A DNA stretch of 60,645 bases from Symbiodinium natans (taxonomy: Eukaryota; Sar; Dinophyceae; Suessiales; Symbiodiniaceae), in NCBI GenBank assembly GCA_905221605.1, contig CAJNDS010002646.1, positions 785,001-845,645 on the forward strand, written 5' to 3'. This document shows positions 41,614 to 50,799 of the stretch, in pieces; the first letter of the stretch is position 1; each line of letters begins with the position of its first letter. Under the pieces are notes generated by a model, which did not search any database, was not told where the DNA came from, and worked only from the letters and a program-made list of their open reading frames with translations. Position numbers and translations under genes: made by a program.

Positions 41614-41916
41614 ATGCTAACCCACCCTTTTCAGGGGCTGTACCTAATGTGCAGAAGGGCTGGGGGGTTAATATCGAAGGTATGTTTTTGTTTTTTCATG
41701 ACTCGTATCCTCAAACAGACACCCGACACCTACACCCCCCAAGATTTTGGCAAACACCCATACTTTCACTCAACAAGAACAGCTGGAAGTAAGCCATATC
41801 CCCGCAACCACTTGTGGGCTCTGCGGGCCTTCGAAGCGAAGGAGGTAGGAGTAGCCCTGATATTCCCAAGTCGAAGGGGAGTCCCGGTCAATCAGGGTTT
41901 AGGGTTTAGGGTTTAG
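41614..41916 (+). CDS. Open frame of 100 codons, possibly coding
   Basis: The frame contains LYLMCRRAGGLISKVCFCFF, PDTYTPQDFGKHPYFHSTRT and LWALRAFEAKEVGVALIFPS. It is non-repetitive until its last few codons, which enter TTTAGGG repeats. No splice support. Confidence 0.3.
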   Translation: MLTHPFQGLYLMCRRAGGLISKVCFCFFMTRILKQTPDTYTPQDFGKHPYFHSTRTAGSKPYPRNHLWALRAFEAKEVGVALIFPSRRGVPVNQGLGFRV

Positions 41917-41919
41917 GGT

Positions 41920-42218
41920 TTAGGGGTTAGGGTTTTGGGTTTAGGGTTTAGGGTTTAGGGTATCAAGGGCTCTTAAGCTCTTCTTCAAGTCCTTAGGGGC
42001 TGAGCTTTCGGACCCTCGGAGGTTGATCCAGAATCCCGTCCAAAATCGGCAATTCGCCAGAAAACCGCTAAGCCCCCACAAACTCTACACGCCCTTCAAA
42101 CCGTATAAACCCCAGAACCCCACAATCTCCAAAAACACCTGCGACCGTAAACCCTAAGCCCAAGAACCCCTGCAAACCCAAAACCCAAAACCCTAAACCC
42201 AAGAATCCCTAACAGCCA
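41920..42218. repeat. TTTAGGG units then degenerate CCCTAAA-like DNA
   Basis: Clean units to 41965; then loose variants with no gene seen. Confidence 0.65.
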
Positions 42219-42715
42219 AATTTAAGAGCCTCCGGCTCAAGCCGCCGACCCCGCTGGAGCATAGTTGAAAGGTCTAAACCCGCTCGCATGGTTCGAAGAT
42301 CATCCCAGCCTTTGTGAAACGTTTGGGGGGGGGTACAAGCTCAAGCCAAAAAGACAGGTGGGTGGGGGTGGGGGGGGGGGGGGGGGGGGGGGGAGGGGGA
42401 GGGGGGGGGGGGGGGGTGGGGGGGGGGTGGGGGTGGGGGGGGGGTGGGGGGGGGGGGGGGGGGGTGGGTGGGGTGGGGGCGGCGGGTGGGGGGGGTGGGG
42501 GGGGGGGGGGTGGGGGGGGGGGTGCCGAAAAGCTGATTTTGCTGAGGGCGCCCCTACCCCCCTGTGCTGAACCGCCTGTTTACGCTGTGCGGGTGGCGCG
42601 GTCCTCCACGAAAAAATTGTGCACCGACCGCGTTTTGGGGGGGTAAGGAGGGAAAGAGGGAGGTTTTCACCTCCTTTTCTCATCCAACACGCCGCCAGGG
42701 TCGGCGGACCCTAAA
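42219..42715. mobile_element. Dispersed element with giant G tract, copy 2
   Basis: It matches 9119-9727 on both sides of the G tract, including GCTGATTTTGCTGAGGGCGC and CCTGTTTACGCTGTGCGGGT. The G tract (42358-42523) is shorter and more T-interrupted, and the C-rich insertion of copy 1 is absent. Confidence 0.75.
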
Positions 42716-42868
42716 CCCTCAACCCTCAACCCTAAACCCTAGCATCCCTAAAACCCCTAAGACCCTATAAACCCCAAACCCTAATCCCTATAAACCCCAA
42801 ACCCTAAACCCTAAATCCTAAACCCTATAAACCCTAAACCCTAAATCCTAAAACCCAAGACCCTAGAG

Positions 42869-42947
42869 GTCATGCCTTGTTTGCTCTACCTGCGGCTGCG
42901 GGATGCGCAGACCGAAGCCGCAGGAGGGAAGAGGAGGCTCCAGGGGG
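42869..42947 (+). CDS. Exon-like segment
   Basis: After CCCTAGAG the frame reads VMPCLLYLRLRDAQTEAAGG, then KRRLQG, and meets GTGGGG. Leu/Arg-rich helix. Glycine-rich frames further on are repeat artefacts. Confidence 0.45.
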
Positions 42948-43168
42948 GTGGGGTTTGCGGTTTGTTGTTTGTTTTTGTTTTTTTTTTTTCCTTGGGGGGG
43001 GTAGGCTTTTTGGGGTTAGAGTTTTTGGGGGTTTAGGGTTTTTTGGGTGTTTTGGGTTTAGAGTTTTTGGGTTTTCGGGTTTTTTGGGTTTTTTGAGTTT
43101 AGGGTTCAGGGGAGGGCAAGGGACTCTTGGTTTAGGTAAGAGGCAGAAATTGGTAGGTTGCTAGTTCG

Positions 43169-43169
<1 letters not shown>

Positions 43170-43204
<35 letters not shown>
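43170..43204. repeat. C35 homopolymer
   Basis: An uninterrupted C run of about 35 bases. Confidence 0.95.
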
Positions 43205-43206
<2 letters not shown>

Positions 43207-43243
43207 CTGCCCAAAGGAGAGGTTTGAAAGGACCTTGGGCAGA

Positions 43244-43452
43244 CCTTGGGATGTTCCCCCTTGCCTGCTAATCTGAGTAGCGATTGTAGTACCCCCTGTT
43301 AAAAATCCCTATGACTTACTGGCTCCAAACCCAACTTTTCAACTTTTGGGCTTCCTATAAGGTAGTTGATTCGGAAAGTTTCAACTTTTATTTCCTTGGG
43401 TTTTGGGCCAGTAAGATGAAGGGCTGTTAGTATAAGGGGGAACATCCCAAGG
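43244..43452. mobile_element. Foldback element, family A, carrying a nested insertion
   Basis: Perfect 19-bp terminal arms CCTTGGGATGTTCCCCCTT and AAGGGGGAACATCCCAAGG. Inside, at the CCCTATGAAGG site conserved in other copies, lies a 101-bp second element. Confidence 0.9.
43315..43415. mobile_element. Nested 101-bp foldback element with ATGA target duplication
   Basis: It begins CTTACTGGCTCCAAACCCAA and ends CCTTGGGTTTTGGGCCAGTAAG-type sequence, inverted arms. ATGA occurs on both sides (43311-43314 and 43416-43419). Removing one ATGA plus the insert restores the family A consensus. Confidence 0.9.
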
Positions 43453-43454
43453 TA

Positions 43455-43795
43455 GACCTTACAAGGAGGGGCTCACCTTACAAGCCGAGTCATAAAAGCG
43501 CGGAGCCCGAAGATGGGCTGTAAGTAGTGCAACTCAGGCTAGAAGTCATGTGCCCTAGCACAAACCCTAAACCCTAAATCCCTAACCCCAAACTTGCAGG
43601 TCTAGATTCTGAGTCCTAAGTACAGCAATGTTCTCTATTCTCCAAATCGTAATTAGTGCTATGCTATGTCAAGGATCCGCTGGGATGGCAATTTTGATCA
43701 GGCATGTTTAGCTGTCTGAGTCAGGCACGCATTGTATTGCTTGCGCGGCTGTTCTGGCTATTAGTAAGACTGTCCGTACACCGTGGTTGTTTGTA
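43455..43795. other. Unique stretch, no gene assigned
   Basis: A few CCCTAAA units at 43562-43595; otherwise unremarkable. Confidence 0.4.
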
Positions 43796-43799
43796 TAAC

Positions 43800-43905
43800 T
43801 CTCATTTAGGGTTTAGGGTTTAGTGTTCAAGGTTCAGGGTTCAGGGTTTAGGGTTCAGGTTTAGGGTTTAGGGTTTAGGGTTTAGGGTTTAGGGTTTAGG
43901 GTAAG
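43800..43905. repeat. TTTAGGG array
   Basis: Mixed TTTAGGG and TTCAGGG, then clean heptamers up to the exon-like segment at 43927. Confidence 0.95.
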
Positions 43906-43926
43906 ATGATCTGTACTGTGGCCCAG

Positions 43927-44038
43927 GCTCTTCAGCGCGTGCTTGGTGCTGACCTTTGGCGTTGTCGTACTGCTGGGCGGAACCCCTGCCACCGCCCGGG
44001 GCCCCGGCTGGCAAAAGCATGCAAAAGCGATGTCCAAG
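43927..44038 (+). CDS. Exon-like segment with transmembrane helix and both splice sites
   Basis: After CTGTGGCCCAG the frame reads LFSACLVLTFGVVVLLGGTP, then ATARGPGWQKHAKAMSK, and meets GTTCAG. ACLVLTFGVVVLLGG is a strong membrane helix followed by a basic tail, as in a signal anchor or last helix. Among the best coding candidates. Confidence 0.55.
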
Positions 44039-44183
44039 GTTCAGGCCAAACCTAATCCCTCAACCCTAAGCCCTATAAGCCCTAAAAACACTAAACCCGC
44101 CCTCACCCCAATCCCTAAAAGCCCGAAACCTTCTTGAGGTGCCTGAAGTTTCGTCTTTCCAAGCACCACTACAAAAAGCAAAC

Positions 44184-44294
44184 ATGTGGGTAGTTCTCTA
44201 AAGTGGGGTACCAAATGGGCTCCCTATTCTACGGGTGCCGTACTATAGAGGGGGTCCAAAAGAGGGACGCGCAGATAGAGAACTACCCATTTGA
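44184..44294. mobile_element. Foldback element, family F
   Basis: Arms ATGTGGGTAGTTCTCTA and TAGAGAACTACCCATTT are near-perfect inverted repeats; length 111 bp. A related arm (GGTCAGTTCTCTAAA) bounds 47743-47891. Confidence 0.75.
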
Positions 44295-44399
44295 CTGTTC
44301 CTGCACATTCTCAGTTTGTTTGCCGCATTTTTCTTGTGGAAATTGTTCCTGCTACAGACTATGACGACCACCCCCTCCCCCCACCACCACCAAACCCTC

Positions 44400-44680
44400 C
44401 CCAAACCCTTAACCCTGAACCCTTAAGAAAGAACTCCAGACCCTAAGCCCTAAACCCTAATTAAGCCCTAACTAGACCCTAAACCCTGGACCCCAAACCA
44501 CAAAGCTTAGAACCTAAATCCTACTCCCTAAACCCTAAACCCTAAACCCTAAGCTCTAAACCCTAAACCCTAAACCCTACAAACCCTAAACCCTACAAAC
44601 CCTAAACCCTAAACCCCTAAACCCTAAACCCTAAACCCTAAACCCTAAACCCTAAACTCTAAACCCTAAACCCTAAACAG
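44400..44680. repeat. CCCTAAA array with CCCTACAAA sub-units
   Basis: Clean from about 44520; it ends in AAACAG directly at the next exon-like segment. Confidence 0.95.
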
Positions 44681-44756
44681 AAAGAGGTGCTGGCAGCCAT
44701 GGAGGCCGGCAGCGCTGTGGCCCCCAAATCCTTGGCCGCCAGGCTCTCAGCCGCCG
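44681..44756 (+). CDS. Exon-like segment abutting a telomere array
   Basis: CCCTAAACAG gives the acceptor; the frame reads KEVLAAMEAGSAVAPKSLAA, then RLSAA, and meets GTTTGC. The telomere repeat itself supplies the intron's 3' end. Strong helical, GC3-rich composition. Confidence 0.5.
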
Positions 44757-44789
44757 GTTTGCCGGGTCTAGTTCATGCTCGGAGGTTCA

Positions 44790-45300
44790 TGGTACCCTTT
44801 TGGGGGGTTTAGGGTTTAGGGTTTAGGGTCTAGTTTATAGGGTTCATAGGGTTTATGGGGTTTTATAGGGCTTTATAGGGGGTTTTCGGGTTCATAAACC
44901 CAAATCTTTGGCCGGCAGGCTCTCAGTCAGCGAGGGGGGGGGGGGTGTTAAGGCTGCGGTTTAAAGTTTGAGGTTCCGGGTTTAGGGTTTAATCATAGGG
45001 TTTATAGGATTGATGGGGTTTGTGGGGTTTATGGGCTGTTTACGGGTTTTTAGGTGTTTCGGAGTTTATGATGTTTTATGGGGTTTATAGGGCTTATAGG
45101 GTTTGTAGGGTTTATAGGGTCTGTAGGGTTTATAGGGCTTATTAGGCTTCTAGAATAGAGTAGTTATGAGGTTTTTATGGGGTTTGTAGGGGCCTGAGCC
45201 CCTAAACTTTATGGTACTTTGGGTTCTTAGGGTTTTTAAGGGTTTAGGGTTTAGGGTTTAGGGTTGTTAAGAGCAGTTTCGGGCTGAAAAAGGTGGAGGG
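44790..45300. repeat. TTTAGGG and TTTATAGGG variant blocks
   Basis: Heptamers at 44805-44830 pass into GGGTTTATAGG-type 9-mers (45075-45150). No gene seen. Confidence 0.75.
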
Positions 45301-45317
45301 TTGAACCCAAGCCGCAG

Positions 45318-45352
45318 GATGCCACAGCGGACACCTTGTTCATCGATCGGGG
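45318..45352 (+). CDS. Short exon-like segment
   Basis: After AAGCCGCAG the frame reads DATADTLFIDRG. Good acceptor; TTTAGGG repeats follow. Confidence 0.35.
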
Positions 45353-45605
45353 GTTTAGGGTTTGGGGTTTAGGGTTTAGGGTTTAGGGCTTAGGGCTTAG
45401 GGTTTGGGGTTTAGAGTTTAGAGTTCTTGCTATGGATTCCTTGTCAACAAGACCCAGGTTTTCAGAGCGTTTAGGTCGTGGGGTTGTGGATCTTCGCTTG
45501 GACCCTAAACCCTAGAACCTGGTTTTGGGTTTGGGGTTTAGGGTTTAGGGTTTGGGGTTTAAGGTTTAGGTTTAGGGTTTGGGTTTAGGGTTTAGGGTTT
45601 ACGGT
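45353..45605. repeat. TTTAGGG/TTTGGGG array
   Basis: Mixed heptamers with a short unique break at 45425-45520. Confidence 0.9.
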
Positions 45606-45610
45606 TCGTT

Positions 45611-45775
45611 GGGATTTCGGGACTAGGGCGAGTTTCAACCGCTTTCGGGGCAGCTGGGGCAGCAAGCATCACGAAGCGGCAGCGTCCCTGGCAATATGGC
45701 AGCATGCTGGCTATACTTGGGGATATGATGCCTGGAAAAGAGTTGACCTCAAAGCCTAAACCAACATCAGCTTGA
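45611..45775 (+). CDS. Exon-like segment of 54 codons
   Basis: The frame reads GISGLGRVSTAFGAAGAASI, TKRQRPWQYGSMLAILGDMM, then PGKELTSKPKPTSA and TGA. The minus strand is also open (45592-45813), so the strand is not certain; the plus frame has better balance. Confidence 0.4.
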   Translation, partial: GISGLGRVSTAFGAAGAASITKRQRPWQYGSMLAILGDMMPGKELTSKPKPTSA

Positions 45776-46408
45776 TCCCCAACATACACTTTGTCATCCG
45801 CCCCGGCTGCCACAAACCCAAAGCTCCATAAACCCGAAAGTCTCTCACCTGTGATCTGTGTGCCCAGGATCTCTTATGCCAGAAGGCGCGGAGCAAGGGC
45901 GGGAGCAGTTCTGACTTGGGCCTCTGAGGTGGTATTCCTAAACCCTAAACCCTAAAATCTAAACCCTAAACCCTAAATGAAGAGGTAGGTCACCTTCCCA
46001 AAAGCCCTCGAGATCTAGAACCTGGGTTCTAGAGCCTTAGGGCGTTTAGGGTTTAACTTGGATTGTCCCCCCTTTTTTTCTAACAGTCCGTAATGGGGAT
46101 TAGAACATGCCAAGGTTTACGGGTTTACATGGTTTTACCCTAAACCCTAACACGAAACCCTAAACACTCAACCCTAAATCCCAAACCCAAAATTTGAGTT
46201 TCAGGGTTTTAGGGATTATGGGGTCTAGGGAAGCCAGCCCTAAGCCCTGAACCCCACAGTCTGAATTACATGAGCCCCGGGTCGTTCCTTGAAGGTGCAC
46301 GGGTGGGTACTGGTTTAGGGTTTAGGGTTTAGGCTTCAGGCTTCAGGGTTGTGCTTCCCAGGCGGCCGAAGAGCTCTGACGCCATGCCCCGCTCAGGGCC
46401 TACCTACT

Positions 46409-46610
46409 GGCTCTTCGTAGGGAATGATGGAACTGGGTACCTGATAGAGCTCCGTACAGGGTTTAGGGTTTAGGATTTAGGATTTAGGGTTTAGGGTTTA
46501 GGGTTTAGAACTTTGGGAAAAAGAGCTGCGAAAAGGGTGACCCTAAACCCAAAAACCCTATAAATAGGGGGATATAAGGTACCCCATTCCCTCAGTCCCT
46601 ACTAAGAGCC
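46409..46610. mobile_element. Foldback element, family G, with telomere repeats inside
   Basis: The arms are about 33 bp, starting GGCTCTTCGTAGGGAATGAT and ending CCCTCAGTCCCTACTAAGAG then CC. ACT flanks both ends (46406-46408, 46611-46613), a possible 3-bp target duplication. The interior contains TTTAGGG and CCCTAAA units. Confidence 0.7.
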
Positions 46611-46860
46611 ACTAGGTTTAGGGAGCCTGGGGTTTGTAATTGGAATGTTTGTGTTTAATAAACTAAGCAGAGGATATGGGCAGTCTCCCCGGCCATGTCT
46701 TGCGAGAATAAATTGAAGATAACTGAAGCGCATGCGGTAGACATGTGCTTGAGCTACGACTAGGCAAAAACGACTAGGCAAAAACAGCCAAAAACAGGCC
46801 TGTTTAGGGTTTAGGGTTTAGAGGGTTCAGGGCTTAGGGTTGCAAAAACAGCAAACATAC

Positions 46861-47024
46861 TTTTCCGGTGACGCCATAAGTTTCCTCAAGCAACCCACAA
46901 GGTGTTTCTTGAAACAGTCCAAGCATTGAGTGCTGCCCGTCCGGTTGTCCGTTGAACCATGAAACATGTACAAAGACATGCTGGTGGGAAGTCCACCACT
47001 GCACGGAGAGATGCTCGTCCAAAG
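46861..47024 (-). CDS. Minus-strand exon with strong splice signals
   Basis: On the minus strand a T12 tract and GCTCGCAG precede the exon and GTATGTTT follows it. The frame reads LDEHLSVQWWTSHQHVFVHV, SWFNGQPDGQHSMLGLFQET, then PCGLLEETYGVTGK. Acceptor, donor, an open 54-codon frame and natural composition coincide, making this the best-supported single exon. No family is recognised. Confidence 0.6.
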
Positions 47025-47040
47025 CTGCGAGCAAAAAAAA

Positions 47041-47101
47041 AAAGGTTTAGGGTTTAGGGTTTAGGGTTTAGGGTTTAGGGTTTAGGGTTTAGGGTTTAGG
47101 G
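47041..47101. repeat. Perfect TTTAGGG array
   Basis: Eight perfect units. On the minus strand this is CCCTAAA just upstream of the T12 tract of the exon acceptor. Confidence 0.98.
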
Positions 47102-47164
47102 TGCAAATTTTGTTTCGTGGCTTGGGTGGAACTTTCGGAAACCTCTTGAGCTCGCGGTGGGCTC

Positions 47165-47250
47165 TGGTGTCCTTTTTTGAGGTGTTCTTAGTTCTTGACA
47201 AAGCTACCCAATATCAAGAAAGGGAGCCCTTTTGATTCCTAGGTTACCGG
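47165..47250. mobile_element. Introner-like/SINE-like family, diverged copy
   Basis: TGTCCTTTTTTGAGG, TACCCAATATCAAGAAAGG and TTTGATTCCTAGGTTACC follow the family's motif order. A CCCTAAA array begins within a few bases of its end. Confidence 0.45.
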
Positions 47251-47253
47251 GGA

Positions 47254-47320
47254 TCCTAAACCCTAAACCCTAAACCCTAAACCCTAAACCCTAAACCCTA
47301 AACCCTAAACCCTAAACCGG
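47254..47320. repeat. Perfect CCCTAAA array
   Basis: About nine units. Confidence 0.98.
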
Positions 47321-47429
47321 GGGTCCTAGAAACCTCAGACCCTGAGCCGCTGCCACTACACTGCGCACAACCCGAAGAAGCCGCAAGCTTGAGACCGGAG
47401 GGGTTGCTTACCAACCCTAAGGGGGTTTT

Positions 47430-47549
47430 GATAGGGTTTAGGGTTTAGGGTTTAGGGTTTAGGGTTTAGGGTTTAGGGTTTAGGGTTTAGGGTTTAGGGT
47501 TTAGGGTTTAGGGTTTAGGGTTTAGGGTTTAGGGTTTAGGGTTTAGGGT
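47430..47549. repeat. Perfect TTTAGGG array, 16 units
   Basis: The longest perfectly regular heptamer run seen in the window. Confidence 0.98.
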
Positions 47550-47584
47550 GACTTGGAGGCTCTCCCTGCCCCCTCCTGCCCCAG

Positions 47585-47629
47585 ATGAGGCCATGAGATG
47601 GCTCCGTGGCGCCTCCTTGCTGGCGGCTG
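47585..47629 (+). CDS. 45-bp exon-like segment between opposed telomere arrays
   Basis: CCCCCTCCTGCCCCAG is a strong acceptor; the frame reads EAMRWLRGASLLAA; GTAGCC follows. TTTAGGG units lie 36 bp upstream and CCCTAAA units begin about 10 bp downstream, so this micro-exon is framed by telomere repeats facing each other. Confidence 0.5.
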
Positions 47630-47635
47630 GTAGCC

Positions 47636-47705
47636 CTCAACCCTAAACCCTAAACCCTAAACCCTAAACCCTAAACCCTAAACCCTAAACCCTAAACCCT
47701 AAACC
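47636..47705. repeat. Perfect CCCTAAA array
   Basis: About nine units. Confidence 0.98.
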
Positions 47706-47742
47706 CCTAAACTCTAAGCCGGAGAAGTGACTGAACCCTCCC

Positions 47743-47891
47743 TTGCATGGTCAGTTCTCTAAAATGGTAGTCCTTGGGGTTTAGGGTTTAGGGTTGAGGG
47801 TTTGGGGTTTAGGGTTCACAAAACAGAAGGTGGGCCGCAAGATGACAGGGGCCCAAGCAAGAAGCCTGCTTTAGAGAACTGAGCGTCTTGC
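47743..47891. mobile_element. Foldback element, family F-like, with telomere repeats inside
   Basis: The arms are CATGGTCAGTTCTCTAAAAT and TTTAGAGAACTGAGCGTC. TTTAGGG/TTTGGGG units occupy 47777-47815 inside the element. Confidence 0.65.
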
Positions 47892-47989
47892 TTCAAGGCG
47901 AGGATTGATCTGTCTCACCCCCTGGGCTAATACCACCCTCACCCACGAAGCGATGGCCTTCAAAAGAAACGAACCCTGCACCCCTAACA

Positions 47990-48240
47990 CATCCTCGTTT
48001 TGCCCTGGACCCCTGGACCCTACACCCCAAACCCTGAAACCTAAACCCTAAACCCTCAACCCTGAACCCTAAACCCTGAACCCTAAACCCTGAACCCTAC
48101 ACCGTCAACCCTGAACCCTAAACCCTGAACCCGAAACCCTTAACCCTAAACCCTGGCTGTCACCTTGTCGACAACCCTATAAGCTCTAAACACCCCAGCC
48201 TAAAGCCTCACTTCTTGAACATCTTAACTCCCCACTTACT
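47990..48240. repeat. CCCTGAA/CCCTAAA mixed array
   Basis: CCCTGAACCCTAAA alternates regularly between about 48040 and 48150. Confidence 0.85.
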
Positions 48241-48254
48241 CTAGCCCCCTTACG

Positions 48255-48325
48255 AACACAGCAATAAATAAATAAATATATATATACACATATTTATAAT
48301 TTTTTATTCATTTATTTACTTTTCA
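48255..48325. repeat. AT-rich inverted microsatellite
   Basis: AATAAATAAATAAATATAT and TTTATTCATTTATTTA can pair, forming an AT foldback of about 70 bp. Confidence 0.7.
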
Positions 48326-48489
48326 TGTATATAAAACCCAAGGGAATATTGAGAGCATTTTGCTTTGAGGTTCTAAGGGGAGTATACTCTACACGACCTG
48401 TCCCAGGCGTCCCTGGCCCCCTGCCCCCCGGCCCCCATTCTACCGCCCTGGGGTTTAGCGCTTACGCATTACAGTTTAGGGTTAGGGTC

Positions 48490-48905
48490 TGGGGTCCACC
48501 TCAAACCCCAAGACCCTGAGACCCCAACAACCAAATTAGCCCTGCAAGCCTGAACCTCACAAACCTCACCAAGCCTCTCTACAACGCCATTAAGCCCTAC
48601 AAACCGCAATGACCACCCCAAAACATCCCACTAAACCACCAGGTCCCCCAATTGAACCCCAAGACGTCTTAAACCCTGTCAGCCCCATAAACCCGGGGAC
48701 CCCCCCTCCCCCCGCTAAAAGGAAGTATCCCTAAGAAAACCCAAAAGACCCGAAACACTGGCCACCCAAGATTCCGTATACCCACCCCTTCGTGCCCGAA
48801 GCCCTAAACCCAAAGCCCTGAACCCTAAACCCTAAACCCTAAACCCTAAACCCTAAACCCTAAACCCTAAACCCCAAACCCTAAACCCTAAACCCTAAAC
48901 CGTAA
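48490..48905. repeat. Degenerate CCCTAA-like DNA ending in a clean CCCTAAA array
   Basis: The clean array covers 48785-48905. Confidence 0.85.
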
Positions 48906-48918
48906 ACCTGCTGGCAAG

Positions 48919-48983
48919 CTGGCCACTCCCGGAGGTTCCTGGCAGAGTCCCTGAGGGCATCGCGACCACGGGCGCCTCGGCGG
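48919..48983 (+). CDS. Exon-like segment, Arg-rich
   Basis: After TGGCAAG the frame reads AGHSRRFLAESLRASRPRAP, then RR, and meets GTGACC. GC-rich and basic. Confidence 0.4.
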
Positions 48984-48994
48984 GTGACCACAAA

Positions 48995-49185
48995 TTTAAT
49001 GTTTAGGGTTTAGGGTGTAGGGTTTAGGGTTTAGGGTTTAGGGCCTGGGGTTTGGGGTTTAGGGTTTAAGGCTTAGGGTATAGGGTTTAGGGTTTAGGAC
49101 TTAGGGCTTAAGGTTTGGGGTTTAGGGTTTAGGACTTAGGGTTGAGGGTTTGGGGTTTAGGGTTTCGGGTTTAGGGTTTAGCCGG
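48995..49185. repeat. TTTAGGG-type array
   Basis: Heptamers with GTTTGGG and ACTTAGG variants. Confidence 0.95.
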
Positions 49186-49520
49186 TTCCATTCGGGCGAG
49201 CCACATCTCCGGTGCAGCTTTTTAGGATTTTGAGGTTTGAAGATTGCTGGTTCGAGCGTCGGACGTAGATCTCTGCTTACCTACTCTTGCTTTCGAGCTG
49301 TTGGGATCAACACCTGCTACGTGTAGGGCGTAGAGGGTTTGGCGTCTCATGGCTGACAATGCAATTGCACCAAGTTCATGTCAGGTTCAGGCCAGTTAGG
49401 GAAGTTGTGCTGTAACATCGACGTTGGGCATCGCCCTACACCCTAAGCCCTACACCCCAAAATACCGAAGCGGTACACCTCATTCAACCCTTACTCACGG
49501 GATTCAAGGTCGCTGTGTCA
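49186..49520. other. Unique stretch, no gene assigned
   Basis: A 16-codon ATG frame (MADNAIAPSSCQVQAS) at about 49349 is too short to call. Confidence 0.4.
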
Positions 49521-49608
49521 GCCCTCAACCGTATGAACCTAAACCCTAAACCCTAAACCCTAAACCCTAAACCCTAAACCCTCCAAAGCAAAACCCCGCC
49601 ATCCTCAG

Positions 49609-49665
49609 GTCATACTGCTGGCCGGCGAAGCTCTGTTCCGCAGGCGGCGGTGCTTCAACTTTTAG
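49609..49665 (+). CDS. Exon-like segment with stop
   Basis: After CCATCCTCAG the frame reads VILLAGEALFRRRRCFNF and TAG, the stop lying in the first TTTAGGG unit. Hydrophobic then basic. Confidence 0.4.
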   Translation, partial: VILLAGEALFRRRRCFNF

Positions 49666-49744
49666 GGTTTAGGGTTTAGGGTTTAGGGTTTAGGGTTTAG
49701 GGTTGCTATAGGGTTTAGACTCAACTTCGTCGTTTGTCTTATAG

Positions 49745-49838
49745 GAATTGTGCAAATCCTAGGCCTTTTGATGGAGAGTTGCAGGTCCTAGCAGCTCTCA
49801 TCGCAAGCTTTAAAGACTTTCAACCCGAGATCCCTAAC
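49745..49838 (+). CDS. Exon-like segment
   Basis: After GTCTTATAG the frame reads NCANPRPFDGELQVLAALIA, then SFKDFQPEIPN. Natural composition and non-repetitive sequence; no family recognised. Confidence 0.45.
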
Positions 49839-49859
49839 CTAACCCAACCCCCAACTCCC

Positions 49860-50100
49860 TAAACTTTAAACCGCAAACCCTAAGCCCCAAACCCTTGAGA
49901 GCCCCCAAACTCTTCTCCCAGACTATGAGGAGCTCCAGCCTCAAACCTCCCCAAGCCTGAACACCTAAACCTCCCAAGCCCTAGGCCCTAAACTCAAAAC
50001 CCTAAACGCCCCAACCCTAAACCCCCAAACCCTAAAACCCTATAAACCCTAACCCCCCCCCCAAACGCCCCCCGCGTTAACAAAAAGAAAGAAACAAAAA
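49860..50100. repeat. Degenerate CCCTAAA-like DNA
   Basis: Short variants and C runs; ends in an A-rich stretch (AAAAAGAAAGAAACAAAAAC). Confidence 0.65.
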
Positions 50101-50128
50101 CACAAACAAACTCAAATCCAGCTTTCAG

Positions 50129-50192
50129 GCTCGCCCTCCGCTGGGCTTCGCTCGTGAGGCAGGTCACGCATGCTTAAGTGGGCTTTCTCAAG
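50129..50192 (+). CDS. Exon-like segment with both splice sites
   Basis: TCCAGCTTTCAG precedes the frame ARPPLGFAREAGHACLSGLS, then Q, and AAG meets GTGACT. Both sites match consensus well. Confidence 0.5.
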
Positions 50193-50214
50193 GTGACTCG
50201 AAAGGGTTGGGAGT

Positions 50215-50330
50215 TGAGGGTTTGGGGTTGAGGGTTTAAGGTTCAGTGTTTAGGGTTAGGGTTTGGGGTTTAGGGTTTAGGGTTTAGGGTTTGGGGTTTG
50301 GGGTTTAGGGTTTAGGGTTTAGGGCTCAAC
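50215..50330. repeat. TTTAGGG/TTTGGGG array
   Basis: Heptamers immediately downstream of the exon-like segment at 50129-50192. Confidence 0.95.
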
Positions 50331-50435
50331 AGAGGGGAGTTGGGGTTTGGGGTTTTGTGTCTGTGCTAGTGTCCTGTGAGCGCCCCTCGAGCTCTGTGTG
50401 CTTGTGCTGACTGTGTCCTACCACACTACACACAA

Positions 50436-50541
50436 CTAGGATGCCCAGTAGTACCCTTATTCCCTTTTTGGGGGGTTTAGGTTCCCTTATAAACCCCTTT
50501 AAGCAAAAAAGGGCACCCTTTTTAAGCCGTGGTTAGCCTAG
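50436..50541. mobile_element. Introner-like foldback family, full-length diverged copy
   Basis: It starts CTAGGATGCCCAGTAGTACC and ends GTGGTTAGCCTAG, so both ends keep the CTAGG/CCTAG termini of the copy at 53177. Length 106 bp. Confidence 0.65.
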
Positions 50542-50799
50542 CCAAAACCCTAATCCTGTAATTTTCGACCTGAAGAACCCGAGGACCCTCCAGAACCCTG
50601 AGAAGCAGAAGTGCCCTAAAAAACTCAAGGAATCGCAAGAACCTAAGAGCCCTTGAACCCTAAACCCTAAACCCTAAACCCTAAACCCTAATCCTCACAA
50701 CTTTCAGAAGTTTCAATGACCTAACAACCCGAAATTACTCCCAAGTCAACCCGAAGAGAGCCCTAAGGTTCCCTGGTTCTGACTAGGAAGCGGGCGAAT

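Noticed and set aside
42300-42683. Pro-rich minus-strand open frame
   Set aside because: It is the complement of the second giant G tract.
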